Shown: piece after piece, positions 32,321-41,203 of the stretch
How the letters are laid out: every line of letters begins with the position of its first letter
How positions within the stretch are numbered: position 1 is the first letter of the stretch
Origin: Catenulispora pinisilvae
GTDB taxonomy: Bacteria > Actinomycetota > Actinomycetes > Streptomycetales > Catenulisporaceae
Assembly: GCF_015356865.1 (NCBI RefSeq)
Contig: NZ_JAAFZA010000064.1
Location: 1 to 46,644 of the forward strand
DNA length: 46,644 nucleotides
Direction of reading: 5' to 3'
The notes under the pieces: model-generated
Seen by the model: the letters and a program-made list of their open reading frames with translations, nothing else
Told to the model about the DNA's origin: nothing
Databases searched by the model: none
Position numbers and translations under genes: made by a program

Positions 32321-33192
32321 GCACCCTCGTCCTCCTCACTCTCACCGGCCTCGGCCTGGGTGCCCTCTACTTCCTCATCGCCAGCGGCCTGTCCCTCATC
32401 TTCGGCCTGATGGACGTCCTCAACTTCGCCCACGGCGCCCTCGTCACCGCCGGCGCCTACGCGGCCTGGCGCCTCACCGGCCACCTTCCGTTCGCCGTCG
32501 CGATAGCGGCCGCCATCGCCACCGGTGCCGTCCTCGCCGCCCTCATCGAGACCGTCCTCATCAGGCCCCTGTACTCCCGCCCCAAGGACCAGATCCTTGT
32601 CACAGTCGGTCTCGGCCTCGCGCTCCCGGCCCTGGTCCAGGGCATCTGGGGTGCCGACGCCCGCCAACTCCGGGCGCCCAGGCAGCTCGCCGGGACCGTC
32701 AGCGTGCTCGGCGCGAAGGTCCCCACCGACCGCTTCGTCCTCATCGCCGCCGCGATCGTCGTCCTCGCCGCGCTCAAGCTGTTCCTGTCCCGGACGCGCT
32801 ACGGCCTGGTCGTCCGGGCCGGCGTCGAGGACCGCGCCATGGTCACCGCGCTCGGGATCGACGTGCGCAAGGCCTTCACCCTGGTCTTCGCGATCGGCGG
32901 GGCGCTCGCCGGGCTGGCCGGGGCGCTCGGCGGGGTCTACTTCGGCAGCGTCTCGCCGGATCAGGGCACCTCGCTGCTGGTGTTCGGGTTCGTGGTCGTG
33001 GTGATCGGCGGGATGGGGCGCACCGACGGGGTCGCGCTGGCCGCGGCGGCCGTCGGGCTGATCCAGCAGTTCACCAACTACTACGCCGCCTCCGGCCTCG
33101 GCGACTTCGCCGCGGTCGCGATCCTCGCCGTCGTGCTGCTCGCCCGCGGCAACCGGGACGGGGCCCGGCGGCTCATCCGGAGGGCCGCGTGA
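32317..33192 (+). CDS. Branched-chain-type ABC permease (LivH-like)
   Basis: 291 aa, about eight hydrophobic segments, beginning LTGLGLGALYFLIASGLSLI and GLMDVLNFAHGA, the LivH hallmark. VRAGVEDRAMVTALGIDVRK is the conserved cytosolic loop contacting the ATPase. It forms the channel with the LivM-like protein. The ATG overlaps the upstream stop, and the GTG of the next gene overlaps its own TGA. Confidence 0.92.
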   Translation: MSTLVLLTLTGLGLGALYFLIASGLSLIFGLMDVLNFAHGALVTAGAYAAWRLTGHLPFAVAIAAAIATGAVLAALIETVLIRPLYSRPKDQILVTVGLGLALPALVQGIWGADARQLRAPRQLAGTVSVLGAKVPTDRFVLIAAAIVVLAALKLFLSRTRYGLVVRAGVEDRAMVTALGIDVRKAFTLVFAIGGALAGLAGALGGVYFGSVSPDQGTSLLVFGFVVVVIGGMGRTDGVALAAAAVGLIQQFTNYYAASGLGDFAAVAILAVVLLARGNRDGARRLIRRAA

Positions 33193-34358
33193 AGCGCCAC
33201 GTCAAGAACCTGATCCCGGTCGCGGTCCTCGCGGTCCTGATCAGCCTGCCCTACTCGACGCTGCGTATCCCCGGCGTCTTCGACGGCGCCGTCAACACCC
33301 CCGGCTCGCTGCAACTCCTCGCGCTGTGCTTGCTGTTCGCGGGCCTGGCCGTCGGCTACGACCTGCTGTTCGGCCGGCTCGGCCTGATGTCGTTCGGGCA
33401 CGCGCTCTACGTCGCGCTCGGCGCGTACAGCGCGGAGTTGGCGATGAAGAACCTGCACCTGCCGCTGGTGCTCGCCGCGCTGCTGGCGACGGTGATCGGC
33501 GCGGCGGTCAGCACCCTGCTCGGCGCGGTTTCCCTGAAAGGTGTCGGAAAGCTGGGCACCGAAAATCTTGGGACCGTCGGCTTCGCCATGGTCACCCTGG
33601 CGTTCGCGCAGGCCGGGTCCATCCTGGTCGGCCGCGATCCGAAGACCACCGGCGGCGAGGAAGGGCTGCCGCTGAGCACTGAGAAGGTGCCCGCGGCGTT
33701 CGTCGGCGTGGTCAACACCGTGAACCTCTACTGGCTGGCGCTGGCGTACCTGGTCCTGGTCTGCGCCGTCGTGTGGTGGCTGACCGGGAGCCGGGTCGGC
33801 CGGGTCTGGCAGGCGATCCGCGACAACGAGCGGCGGGCCGAGGTGCTGGGCCTGAATCCGTTCCGCTACCAGCTCGGCGCCTTCGTGCTGGCCGGGACAC
33901 TCGGCGCGGTCGGCGGCGTGGTGCACCTGCTGGTCACCGCCGGGGCCACGCCCGAGACCACGACCACCGACTTCACCCTCGCGCTGCTGGTGATGGTGGT
34001 GCTCGGCGGGTCCGGGACGCGGTGGGGGCCGGTGCTCGGCGGTGTGTTCTACACGCTGCTGGACCACCGGCTCGGCGCCGTGGCCACCTCGGATTCGGTG
34101 GCCGGACTTCCGGCCGGGCTGCGGGTGCCGCTTTCGCAGCCGCTGGTGCTGCTCGGCGTGCTGTTCGTGCTCGTGGTCTACGCGGTACCCGGCGGTCTGG
34201 CCGCCCTCCCGAGCCGACTGCGCGGCCGACGTCCCCCGACCCGGCCCCGGCTACGCGGCCGAGGTCCCCGAGGACAGCGAGGCGAACAGCACCGGCTCGG
34301 CGTGGTCGAGGGCGAAGCGCACGGCGCCCATCCCGACCGCGTCGCCTCCGAGCTCTGA
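33189..34358 (+). CDS. Branched-chain-type ABC permease (LivM-like), long C-terminus
   Basis: 389 aa. It has eight or more hydrophobic segments; LFGRLGLMSFGHALYVALGA is the LivM signature and WQAIRDNERRAEVLGLNPFR the ATPase-contact loop. The last ~45 residues (after VVYAVPGGLAALPSR) are Arg/Pro/Gly-rich, unlike the family, and are encoded by sequence that also encodes the C-terminus of the convergent ROK gene, a 108-nt overlap. The normal stop may have been lost by mutation. It ends the five-gene transporter operon. Confidence 0.87.
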   Translation: MKRHVKNLIPVAVLAVLISLPYSTLRIPGVFDGAVNTPGSLQLLALCLLFAGLAVGYDLLFGRLGLMSFGHALYVALGAYSAELAMKNLHLPLVLAALLATVIGAAVSTLLGAVSLKGVGKLGTENLGTVGFAMVTLAFAQAGSILVGRDPKTTGGEEGLPLSTEKVPAAFVGVVNTVNLYWLALAYLVLVCAVVWWLTGSRVGRVWQAIRDNERRAEVLGLNPFRYQLGAFVLAGTLGAVGGVVHLLVTAGATPETTTTDFTLALLVMVVLGGSGTRWGPVLGGVFYTLLDHRLGAVATSDSVAGLPAGLRVPLSQPLVLLGVLFVLVVYAVPGGLAALPSRLRGRRPPTRPRLRGRGPRGQRGEQHRLGVVEGEAHGAHPDRVASEL

Positions 34359-35426
34359 CACCCGCACGTCCGGCGGGTACAGGCAGACCTCGCCGAGCAG
34401 GGCCCGGATCGGCTCGGTGAGGCGTTCGCCGGTCTGGGCCAGGCTGCCGCCGATCACCACCAGATCCGGGTCCAGCGGGGTCACCAGGCTGACCAGGCCC
34501 TCGGCCAGGGCCCGGGCGAACGCCTCGAACGCCAGGACGGCCTTCTCATCGCCCCCGGCCGCCCGCTCCATCGCGAACAGCGCGGCCTGCGACGGCGCCC
34601 GTAACTCGCCCGGGTCCACGGCCATCGCGTAGTCCATGACGTGCTGGAACGCCGCCCACCGGCTGTTCGGATGCCCGCCGAGCTCCCCGGCCGCGGCGTG
34701 CGAGCCGCGGTAGGGCACCCCGCCGAACAGCAGGCCCAGGCCGATGCGGCGGCCGGTGTGCAGGTAGAGCACGTTGTCGTGCTCGCAGGCGGCGCCGCGC
34801 CAGTGCTCGGCCAGCACCGCCAGCCGCATGTCGTTCTCGACGACGACCGGGACCGGCAGCCGCGCGGCCAGCTCGCGCTGCAAATCCACGCCCGACCAGT
34901 CGGACAGCGCCACGCTCTTGAGCACCCGGCCCTCGTTGTCGATCACGCCGGTGGTGCCGACGCCGACCGAGGCCAGCCGGCTCAGCGGCACGTCGGCCGC
35001 GCCGGCGGCGCGCTCCAGCACCCGCTGCACCGCGGTCAGCCGCTCGGTGGCCGGCAATTCCGGGCTCAGGTGCTCCACGGCCCGGCCCACCACGTCGCCG
35101 TCCAGGTCGGCGACCATCGCGGTGATCCCGGACCCGCCGACCGCGACCCCCGCGACGTGCGCCGCGGCCGCGCGGAAGGTGTAGCGCCGGGCCGGCCGGC
35201 CGCGCTGGCCGTCGGCCACCGCCTCGGCCTCCCGCACCCAGCCGTGGCGCAGCAGCGAGTCCATGATGACCTCGGTGGTGGCCCGGGACAGCTGCGCGGT
35301 CCGCGCGACCTCCGCGAGCGTCGGAGTCCCGGTCTCGCGCAGCGCGCGCAGCACCGCCACCTCGTTCAGGCTCCGCAGGAAGCTGCCGTCGCCGCTGGTC
35401 CGTCGCATGGCGGCCATCTTAGGCAT
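34251..35426 (-). CDS. ROK family transcriptional regulator
   Basis: 391 aa from ATG 35424-35426. The N-terminal winged helix (about 18-75) contains RALRETGTPTLAEVARTAQL and SRATTEVIMDSLLRHGWV. The sugar-kinase-like domain follows: GVGTTGVIDNEGRVL, VVVENDMRLAVLAEHW and DPDLVVIGGSLAQTGERL. The ROK zinc motif CxCGxxGCxE is absent (the region reads AAGELGGHPNSRWAAF), so it may lack kinase activity and the structural zinc, as many ROK repressors do. It lies divergently from the second sugar importer and most likely represses it. Longer upstream starts (to 35663) look non-coding. Confidence 0.85.
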   Translation of the reverse strand: MPKMAAMRRTSGDGSFLRSLNEVAVLRALRETGTPTLAEVARTAQLSRATTEVIMDSLLRHGWVREAEAVADGQRGRPARRYTFRAAAAHVAGVAVGGSGITAMVADLDGDVVGRAVEHLSPELPATERLTAVQRVLERAAGAADVPLSRLASVGVGTTGVIDNEGRVLKSVALSDWSGVDLQRELAARLPVPVVVENDMRLAVLAEHWRGAACEHDNVLYLHTGRRIGLGLLFGGVPYRGSHAAAGELGGHPNSRWAAFQHVMDYAMAVDPGELRAPSQAALFAMERAAGGDEKAVLAFEAFARALAEGLVSLVTPLDPDLVVIGGSLAQTGERLTEPIRALLGEVCLYPPDVRVSELGGDAVGMGAVRFALDHAEPVLFASLSSGTSAA

Positions 35427-35690
35427 GCGGACCCGGATTGCGCGCCTATTTAAAACGGCCCCTGGCATAAAGATGCCCGATTCATCCCGATACCAGATCA
35501 CGGTCCGGTCTCGGAATGGGTACTTTTTCGCGTCTCGTGCGTGAGCCTGCTCGATTAATACTGGTCTCAAGCAAAAACGGCGGCTAGTGTCCCGGGTCAC
35601 GGGAGGCCCCGCCTCCCGCCCCTCACCCTTATCAGCCCTCTGACTGGCAGCGATGCCGTTCACGGCTTACGAAAACGTTGGGAGACGCGG
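35427..35690. promoter_or_regulatory. Divergent control region between ROK and sugar ABC genes
   Basis: This 264-nt region is AT-richer than the genes. It holds TTTAAA-centred and TTAATA patches, AAAACGGC twice in the same orientation (near 35456 and 35574), TAGTGT (35585-35590) as a possible -10 for the plus strand, and a perfect hairpin GGGAGGC-ccc-GCCTCCC (35601-35617) in the leader of the importer operon. ROK operators often contain TTTAAA-like centres; the site itself cannot be assigned with confidence. Confidence 0.4.
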
Positions 35691-36953
35691 ATGTTCCGAA
35701 AGGCGTTGGTGCTGGCCGGCGTCGGGGCTCTGGCCCTGGCCGCGACCGGCTGTTCCTCCTCGAAATCCGCGTCTTCCGGACAGGCCGACTCCGGTCCGGT
35801 CACCCTCACCTACGGGATCTGGGACGCGAAGCAGAAGCCGGCGATGCAGGAGATCGCCGACGCCTTCCACACCGCGCACCCGAACATCACCATCGACATC
35901 CAGCTGACGCCGAACGCCGACTACTGGACCAAGTTGCAGACCGCGGCCGCCTCGGGCACCGCCCCGGACGTGTTCTGGATGAACACCCCGCGCGTCGGCC
36001 TGTACGCCGGCCAGCACCAACTGCTGTCGCTGTCGGACAAGCCCGGCTTCGACAACTCCCCGTTCCCGAAGGCGCTGAACGACAGCTACACCCTGGACGG
36101 CAAGCAGTACGGCATGCCGAAGGACTTCGACACCGTCGGGCTCTGGTTCAACAAGAAGCTGTTCGACGCCGCCGGGGTGAAGTACCCGACCGCCGGCTGG
36201 ACCTGGCAGGACGTGATCAGCGCGGCGCAGAAGCTGAACGACCCGAGCAAGGGCGTGTGGGGCATCGCCTCGCCGGACTGGACACAGGAGAACCTGTTCA
36301 ACACCATGCTCCAGGCCGGCGGTCAGGCCATCACCCCGGATCACAAGAAGTCCGGGTTCGACGACCCGAAGAGCCTGGCCGGACTCCAGTACGCGCTGGA
36401 CTTCATCACCAAGTACCACGTCTCCCCGACCGCGCAGCAGATGACCGACACCCAGCCGGACCAGCTGTTCGCCTCCGGCAAGGTGGCGATGTTCGCCGAC
36501 GGCGACTACGACATGCCCGAGTACAAGGCGGCGGCCGGCCTGGACGCCGACGTCGCGCCGCTGCCGGCCGGCCCGGACGGCAAGAAGGCGACGGTCATCA
36601 ACGGTCTGGCGAACGTCATCTACGCCAAGACCAAGCATCCGCAGGCGGCCTGGGAGTTCGTGCAGTACCTCGGGTCCAAGGAGGCCAACGAGATCCAGGC
36701 CAAGACGGGCACCGTGATCCCGGCCTACAACGGCCTGTCCGCGACCTGGGTGGCCTCGACCCCGCAGTACCACCTGCAGTCCTTCATCGACCAGTTGGAC
36801 GTCGCGGTGCCCTACCCGGTGTCGAAGAACACCGCGGCCTGGACCACGCCGATGCAGACCACCCTGGACCAGATCTGGGGCGGCAAGGTCGATCTGACCA
36901 CCGGCGCCAAGCAGATCGCCGCTCAGATGAACGCCGAACTGGCCAAGGAGTAG
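35691..36953 (+). CDS. Sugar ABC transporter substrate-binding lipoprotein
   Basis: 420 aa. The signal MFRKALVLAGVGALALAATGC has the lipobox ATGC preceded by LA. The body is a family 1 binding protein: VTLTYGIWDAKQKPAMQEIA, TAASGTAPDVFWMNTPR, LWFNKKLFDAAGVKYPTAGW, and DGDYDMPEYK. Its substrate is a sugar of unknown identity. ATG 35691 has GGGAG 6 nt upstream. Regulation by the divergent ROK protein is likely. The permease GTG begins 3 nt after the stop. Confidence 0.9.
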   Translation: MFRKALVLAGVGALALAATGCSSSKSASSGQADSGPVTLTYGIWDAKQKPAMQEIADAFHTAHPNITIDIQLTPNADYWTKLQTAAASGTAPDVFWMNTPRVGLYAGQHQLLSLSDKPGFDNSPFPKALNDSYTLDGKQYGMPKDFDTVGLWFNKKLFDAAGVKYPTAGWTWQDVISAAQKLNDPSKGVWGIASPDWTQENLFNTMLQAGGQAITPDHKKSGFDDPKSLAGLQYALDFITKYHVSPTAQQMTDTQPDQLFASGKVAMFADGDYDMPEYKAAAGLDADVAPLPAGPDGKKATVINGLANVIYAKTKHPQAAWEFVQYLGSKEANEIQAKTGTVIPAYNGLSATWVASTPQYHLQSFIDQLDVAVPYPVSKNTAAWTTPMQTTLDQIWGGKVDLTTGAKQIAAQMNAELAKE

Positions 36954-36956
36954 CGG

Positions 36957-37958
36957 GTGTCAGCCACCGAATCCACTCCCGTCGCCGCCGGTCGGGCGAC
37001 GGGGGCCCGCCCCGGCCCGGAGCGCGGGCCGGGGAGCCCGGGGACCCGGCCGGTCGCCGGCCGCCGCCCGCGCTTCTCCAAGGCGCATATGAAGGAATGG
37101 GCCTGGGGTTACGCGATGATCGCGCCCCTGTTCGTCGGCCTCTTCCTGTTCTACCTGTGGCCGATCGTGCAGTCCGCCTACTTCAGCTTCACCTCGTGGG
37201 GCGCCTTCGGCGGCCAGCAGTGGGTCGGTTTCCAGAACTACAGCTCGTTCCTGTCCGACCCGCAGCTGCCGCGCGCTGCCTGGAACACGGTCAAGTACGC
37301 GCTGATTATTTTGGCCGGCATCCCGGTCTCGATCGTCTTCGCGGCGCTGATGAACCAGGTCAGCGGCAAGTACGCGAGCCTGTACCGGGTGCTGTACTTC
37401 CTGCCGGTGGTCAGCATGCCGGCCGCGGTCGCGATGGTCTGGCGCTGGCTCTACAACGGCGACTACGGCCTGATCAACTACCTGCTGTCGCTGATCGGGA
37501 TCCACGGCCCGCACTGGGTGTCCGACGACCGGTACACGATCTGGGCGATGGGCCTAGTCGGCATCTGGAGCTCGCTCGGCTACAACATGATCATCTTCGC
37601 TGCGGGGCTGAAGAACATCCCGCGCCAGTACTACGAGGCCTCCTCGCTGGACGGCGCCGGCCGGGTCCGGCAGTTCTTCTCGATCACGCTGCCGCTGCTG
37701 AGCCCCAGCATCTTCTTCGTCTCGGTGCTGTCGGTGATCGGCGGTCTTCAGATGTTCGACATGGTCCTGATGATGCTCGGCAAGACCAACCCGGCGCTGG
37801 CCGGCAGCAAGACGATCGCGTACCTCTTCTACGAGGACGCCTTCGTCACCGGCAACCAGGGCCTGGCCGCGGCCATCGCGGTGGTGCTCACCCTGGTGCT
37901 GCTGGCCCTGACCGCGATCCAGTTCCGGCTCCAGAAGAGGTGGGTCCACTATGCCTAG
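36957..37958 (+). CDS. Sugar ABC permease (MalF-like)
   Basis: 333 aa, six transmembrane helices after a Pro/Arg/Gly-rich N-terminal ~45 residues. Helix 1 is YAMIAPLFVGLFLFYLWPIV; the EAA loop is YYEASSLDGAGRVRQFFSIT near residue 225. It partners with the downstream MalG-like protein. Its end overlaps the next ATG by 8 nt. No ATPase is encoded nearby. Confidence 0.9.
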   Translation: MSATESTPVAAGRATGARPGPERGPGSPGTRPVAGRRPRFSKAHMKEWAWGYAMIAPLFVGLFLFYLWPIVQSAYFSFTSWGAFGGQQWVGFQNYSSFLSDPQLPRAAWNTVKYALIILAGIPVSIVFAALMNQVSGKYASLYRVLYFLPVVSMPAAVAMVWRWLYNGDYGLINYLLSLIGIHGPHWVSDDRYTIWAMGLVGIWSSLGYNMIIFAAGLKNIPRQYYEASSLDGAGRVRQFFSITLPLLSPSIFFVSVLSVIGGLQMFDMVLMMLGKTNPALAGSKTIAYLFYEDAFVTGNQGLAAAIAVVLTLVLLALTAIQFRLQKRWVHYA

Positions 37959-38766
37959 CAGGCAGCGGCTGTGGCCGATCCACGTGATCCTGGCCGTCGG
38001 CGCGGCGGCGATGGTGGCGCCCTTCCTGTGGCAGCTCATCACCTCGTTGCAGACCACCGGCGAGACCACCAGCGTCCCGCCGCACTTCCTGCCCTCGTGG
38101 CAGTGGTCGAACTACAGCCAGGTCTTCCACGACACCAAGTTCGCCCAGCAGTTCCTGAACTCGGTGTCGCAGACCGTCATCAGGGTCCTGGCCCAGGTGC
38201 TGTTCTGCTCGATGGCCGCCTACGCCTTCGCTCGGCTGCGCTTCCCGGGCCGCAACGCCCTGTTCATGCTCATGCTCGCGGTCCTGATGGTGCCCAGCCA
38301 GGTCTACCTGCTGCCGCAGTACCAGCTGGTGCAGAACATGGGCCTGCTCAACACCCTGGCCGGCGTGGTCCTGCCCGGCCTGTTCAGCGCCTTCGGCACG
38401 TTCATGCTGCGACAGTTCTTCATGTCGCTGCCGAACGAGGTCGAGGAGGCGGCGCGGCTGGACGGCGCCGGCACCTTCCGGATCTTCTGGTCCGTGATGC
38501 TGCCGCTGGCCAAGCCCGGGCTGATCTCGATGGGCGTGCTCACGGTGCTGTGGTCGTGGAACGACCTGCTGTGGCCGCTGGTCGTGGTGAACGACGACTC
38601 CAAGATGCCGCTCACCGTGGGGCTCTCCACGCTCCAGGGCGAACACCTCACCGAGTACCCGCTGCTGATGGCCGGCTCGCTGCTGGCCAGCCTGCCGATG
38701 ATCCTGGTCTTCCTGGCCGCGCAGCGCCGCATCACCGAGGGCATCGCCCTCACCGGTACCAAGTAA
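37951..38766 (+). CDS. Sugar ABC permease (MalG-like)
   Basis: 271 aa, six helices, first HVILAVGAAAMVAPFLWQLI. The EAA loop is EVEEAARLDGAGTFRIFWSV near residue 165, followed by MLPLAKPGL. The pair with the preceding permease forms the channel. ATG 37951 lies within the end of the previous gene. The oxidoreductase gene starts 50 nt downstream. Confidence 0.9.
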   Translation: MPSRQRLWPIHVILAVGAAAMVAPFLWQLITSLQTTGETTSVPPHFLPSWQWSNYSQVFHDTKFAQQFLNSVSQTVIRVLAQVLFCSMAAYAFARLRFPGRNALFMLMLAVLMVPSQVYLLPQYQLVQNMGLLNTLAGVVLPGLFSAFGTFMLRQFFMSLPNEVEEAARLDGAGTFRIFWSVMLPLAKPGLISMGVLTVLWSWNDLLWPLVVVNDDSKMPLTVGLSTLQGEHLTEYPLLMAGSLLASLPMILVFLAAQRRITEGIALTGTK

Positions 38767-38816
38767 GCCCTCGAAAGTCTTCGGGCGAGTTCTTCCCTCA
38801 GAAAGGCAAGTCTGCT

Positions 38817-39989
38817 GTGAGCAACCTGCGCCTCGGTGTGATCGGCCTGGGCCTGCGCACCTCCCTGGCCGTCGCCGCGCACCAGCCGGACCGCGGTTTC
38901 GAGGTCGCCGTGCTGTGCGACACCGACCCGGCGGCCCTGGCCAAGGCGGTGGAGCGGGTCGGCGTGACCGACACCGAAAGCGACTACCGCGAGCTGCTGA
39001 GCCGCTCCGACGTCGACGCTGTGGTCATCATGACCCCGGACGACACCCACGAGGCGATCGCCGTCGAGTGCCTGCACGCCGGCAAGGCGGTCTACCTCGA
39101 GAAGCCGATGGCCATCAGCATCGAGAGCTCCGACCGGATCCTGCGGGCCGCCTACGAGACCGGGACCCGGCTCTACGTCGGCCACAACATGCGGCACATG
39201 GGTGTGGTGCGCGCGATGCGCGACGCCATAGCCCGCGGTGACATCGGCGAGCCGAAGACCGTGTGGGTCCGGCATTTCGTCTCCTACGGCGGCGACTACT
39301 ACTTCAAGGACTGGCACGCCGAGCGCGACCGCACCACCGGCCTGCTGCTCCAGAAAGCGGCGCACGACCTGGACATCGTGCACTGGCTGGCCGGCGGGTA
39401 CACCAAGCGGGTCAGCGCGTTCGGCGACCTGATGGTCTACGGCGACCTGCCGCGGCGCGAGGAGGGGACGCCCCGGCCGCAGGGCTGGCTCAAGGAGTTC
39501 GACTGGCCGCCGACGGCCCGCCGCGACCTCAACCACAAGATCGAGGTCGAGGACGTCTCGGTGATGAACATGACGCTGGACAACGGCGTCATCGCCGCCT
39601 ACCAGCAGTGTCACTTCGCGCCGGACTACTTCCGGAACTACACGGTGATCGGCACCGAGGGCCGGCTGGAGAACTTCGGCGACTCGCCCGGCGACGTGGT
39701 GAAGGTGTGGAACACCGGGCCGACCGGCTACCGCGGCGACGCCGACATCGCCTACAAGGTCCCGGACGCCTCGGGCAGCCACGGCGGCTCGGACGGCGCG
39801 ATCATGGCCGAGTTCGCCCGCTTCGTCCGCGACGGCGGCGCCACCGACACCTCGCCGGTCGCGGCGCGGATGAGTGTGGCCGCCGGCTACATGGCCACGC
39901 TCTCGCTGCGCGACGGCGGCACTCCGCTGGAGATCCCGCCGCTGGATCCGGAGCTGGCCGAGTACTTCGACCGGGGGCAGGTGCGCTGA
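38817..39989 (+). CDS. Gfo/Idh/MocA family oxidoreductase
   Basis: 390 aa. The N-terminal NAD(P) fold starts LRLGVIGLGLRTSLAV and has VVIMTPDDTHEAIAVECLHA and the family motif YLEKPMAI (EKP) near residue 95-102. The C-terminal alpha/beta domain contains HDLDIVHWLAGG, corresponding to the conserved catalytic histidine region (GxxxDxxxxH variants). It oxidises or reduces a sugar or inositol-like compound, presumably the ligand imported by the preceding ABC system. GTG 38817 has AAAGG about 10 nt upstream. Probably the last gene of the ROK-regulated operon. Confidence 0.88.
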   Translation: MSNLRLGVIGLGLRTSLAVAAHQPDRGFEVAVLCDTDPAALAKAVERVGVTDTESDYRELLSRSDVDAVVIMTPDDTHEAIAVECLHAGKAVYLEKPMAISIESSDRILRAAYETGTRLYVGHNMRHMGVVRAMRDAIARGDIGEPKTVWVRHFVSYGGDYYFKDWHAERDRTTGLLLQKAAHDLDIVHWLAGGYTKRVSAFGDLMVYGDLPRREEGTPRPQGWLKEFDWPPTARRDLNHKIEVEDVSVMNMTLDNGVIAAYQQCHFAPDYFRNYTVIGTEGRLENFGDSPGDVVKVWNTGPTGYRGDADIAYKVPDASGSHGGSDGAIMAEFARFVRDGGATDTSPVAARMSVAAGYMATLSLRDGGTPLEIPPLDPELAEYFDRGQVR

Positions 39990-40053
39990 GGGCGTCCGCA
40001 CCGGGTGCGGGTTCGGACCCGGCCCGGCCTCCGATCGAGATCGGGGCGTCTGC

Positions 40054-40989
40054 CTACCGCAGTGCCCTGACCGCCTCGGCGACCGCGGCGATCCCGCGGT
40101 CGCCGAGCAAGATCGAATAGTGGTTGGTACCGGGGACGAAGCGCACGTCCACCCCGGCGTCGGCGAGCTTGGCCGCCGCCACGGTCTGGGGGGAGTAGAG
40201 CCCGACGGGCTCGTTCAGCAGGCCCCGCTCGGCGTGCAGGAAGACCGCGGGCACCGGCAGCCGGTGGATCGCCCCGACCACCTCAGTGTTCTGCAACTCG
40301 TCCGCGGCGTCGTCCCGGATCGCGTCCAGGACGCAGGAGGACCGCAGCTCCGGCTCGGTACCGATGATGTCGCGCTCCTGATACGCCTCGACGGCCGGCG
40401 AGTACACGTCCACCAGCGAGGGGTGGTTGCGCCAGGGCGCCAGGAACTCCTCCCGGCTGGCGAAGACCGTCCGCAGCTTGGCCATCGCCGGGCCGAGCAG
40501 GGCGTCCAGCAGGTGGTCCAGGTCGGTGCCCGCGGGCAGCGGGAAGCCCAGGCCGCCGTCGACGAGCACCGCGCCGCCGAACCGCTCCGGATGCCGCACC
40601 GCCGCGGCCGCGACCACCCAGCCGCCCATCGAGTGGCCCAGCAGCGTGGCCCGCTCCACGCCCAGGTGGTCCAGGGTGCGCACCAGGTCGTCGGCGTGCG
40701 CGGCCATCGAGTACGGGCCGCCGACCTCGCGGGAGTGCCCGCGGCCGCGCAGGTCCGGGGCGATGAAGTCGGTCTCCGGCAGGGCCTCGGCCATCGGCGC
40801 CCAGGCCAGTCCGTTGGCGGTGATGCCGTGCGCGGCGATCACGGTCGGCGCCTGGTCGGCTACCTCGGGTGCTGACCAACGGGTCACGGCGTACGAACCC
40901 GCGCCTGTCGGGAACTGGATCTCCACGCTCTGTCGCATCCCGCCAGGCTTTCGGTTGTCGATCGGCTTGGCAATGGGGCGCGGTGCCAT
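40054..40989 (-). CDS. Alpha/beta hydrolase
   Basis: 311 aa. The nucleophile elbow GHSMGG gives Ser120, the oxyanion/HG motif is AAHGITANG, and the catalytic His is probably His290 in GTNHYSIL. The acid residue is not obvious (the expected strand reads AVFLHAERGLLNEP, which offers Glu rather than Asp). No signal peptide, so cytosolic. The broad family gives no substrate. Start ATG 40989 follows AGGCGG closely; an internal ATG 17 codons on (GGMRQSVEIQF) is the alternative. Convergent with the Gfo/Idh gene across a 64-nt gap that contains the short palindrome CCGATCGAGATCGG (40031-40044). Confidence 0.83.
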   Translation of the reverse strand: MAPRPIAKPIDNRKPGGMRQSVEIQFPTGAGSYAVTRWSAPEVADQAPTVIAAHGITANGLAWAPMAEALPETDFIAPDLRGRGHSREVGGPYSMAAHADDLVRTLDHLGVERATLLGHSMGGWVVAAAAVRHPERFGGAVLVDGGLGFPLPAGTDLDHLLDALLGPAMAKLRTVFASREEFLAPWRNHPSLVDVYSPAVEAYQERDIIGTEPELRSSCVLDAIRDDAADELQNTEVVGAIHRLPVPAVFLHAERGLLNEPVGLYSPQTVAAAKLADAGVDVRFVPGTNHYSILLGDRGIAAVAEAVRALR

Positions 40990-41074
40990 ATTCCGCCTGC
41001 CGGGTATGGGGCCCCGTTGAATAACGCGTCTGGTGGTAGCGAAGAGGTGTTACACTAGCGATGAAGCAAAACGG

Positions 41075-41148
41075 CGCGGGGTGGAGCAGCTCGGTAGCTC
41101 GCTGGGCTCATAACCCAGAGGTCGCAGGTTCAAATCCTGTCCCCGCTA
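41075..41148 (+). tRNA. Initiator tRNA-fMet (CAU), copy 2
   Basis: Identical over all 74 nt to the copy at 12387, including the C1/T72 mismatch and the three G:C pairs of the anticodon stem; CCA is not encoded. TACACT at 41051-41056 may be its -10. The flanks differ from copy 1. Confidence 0.95.
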
Positions 41149-41153
41149 CTAAA

Positions 41154-41182
41154 CGAGGCCCCTCAGATCCTGAGGGGCCTCG
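41154..41182 (+). terminator. Terminator of the second initiator tRNA
   Basis: CGAGGCCCCTCAG and CTGAGGGGCCTCG form a perfect 13-bp stem with a 3-nt loop (ATC), 5 nt after the tRNA. Confidence 0.85.
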
Positions 41183-41203
41183 CGTTCTTATGCGGGAGCC
41201 GAG

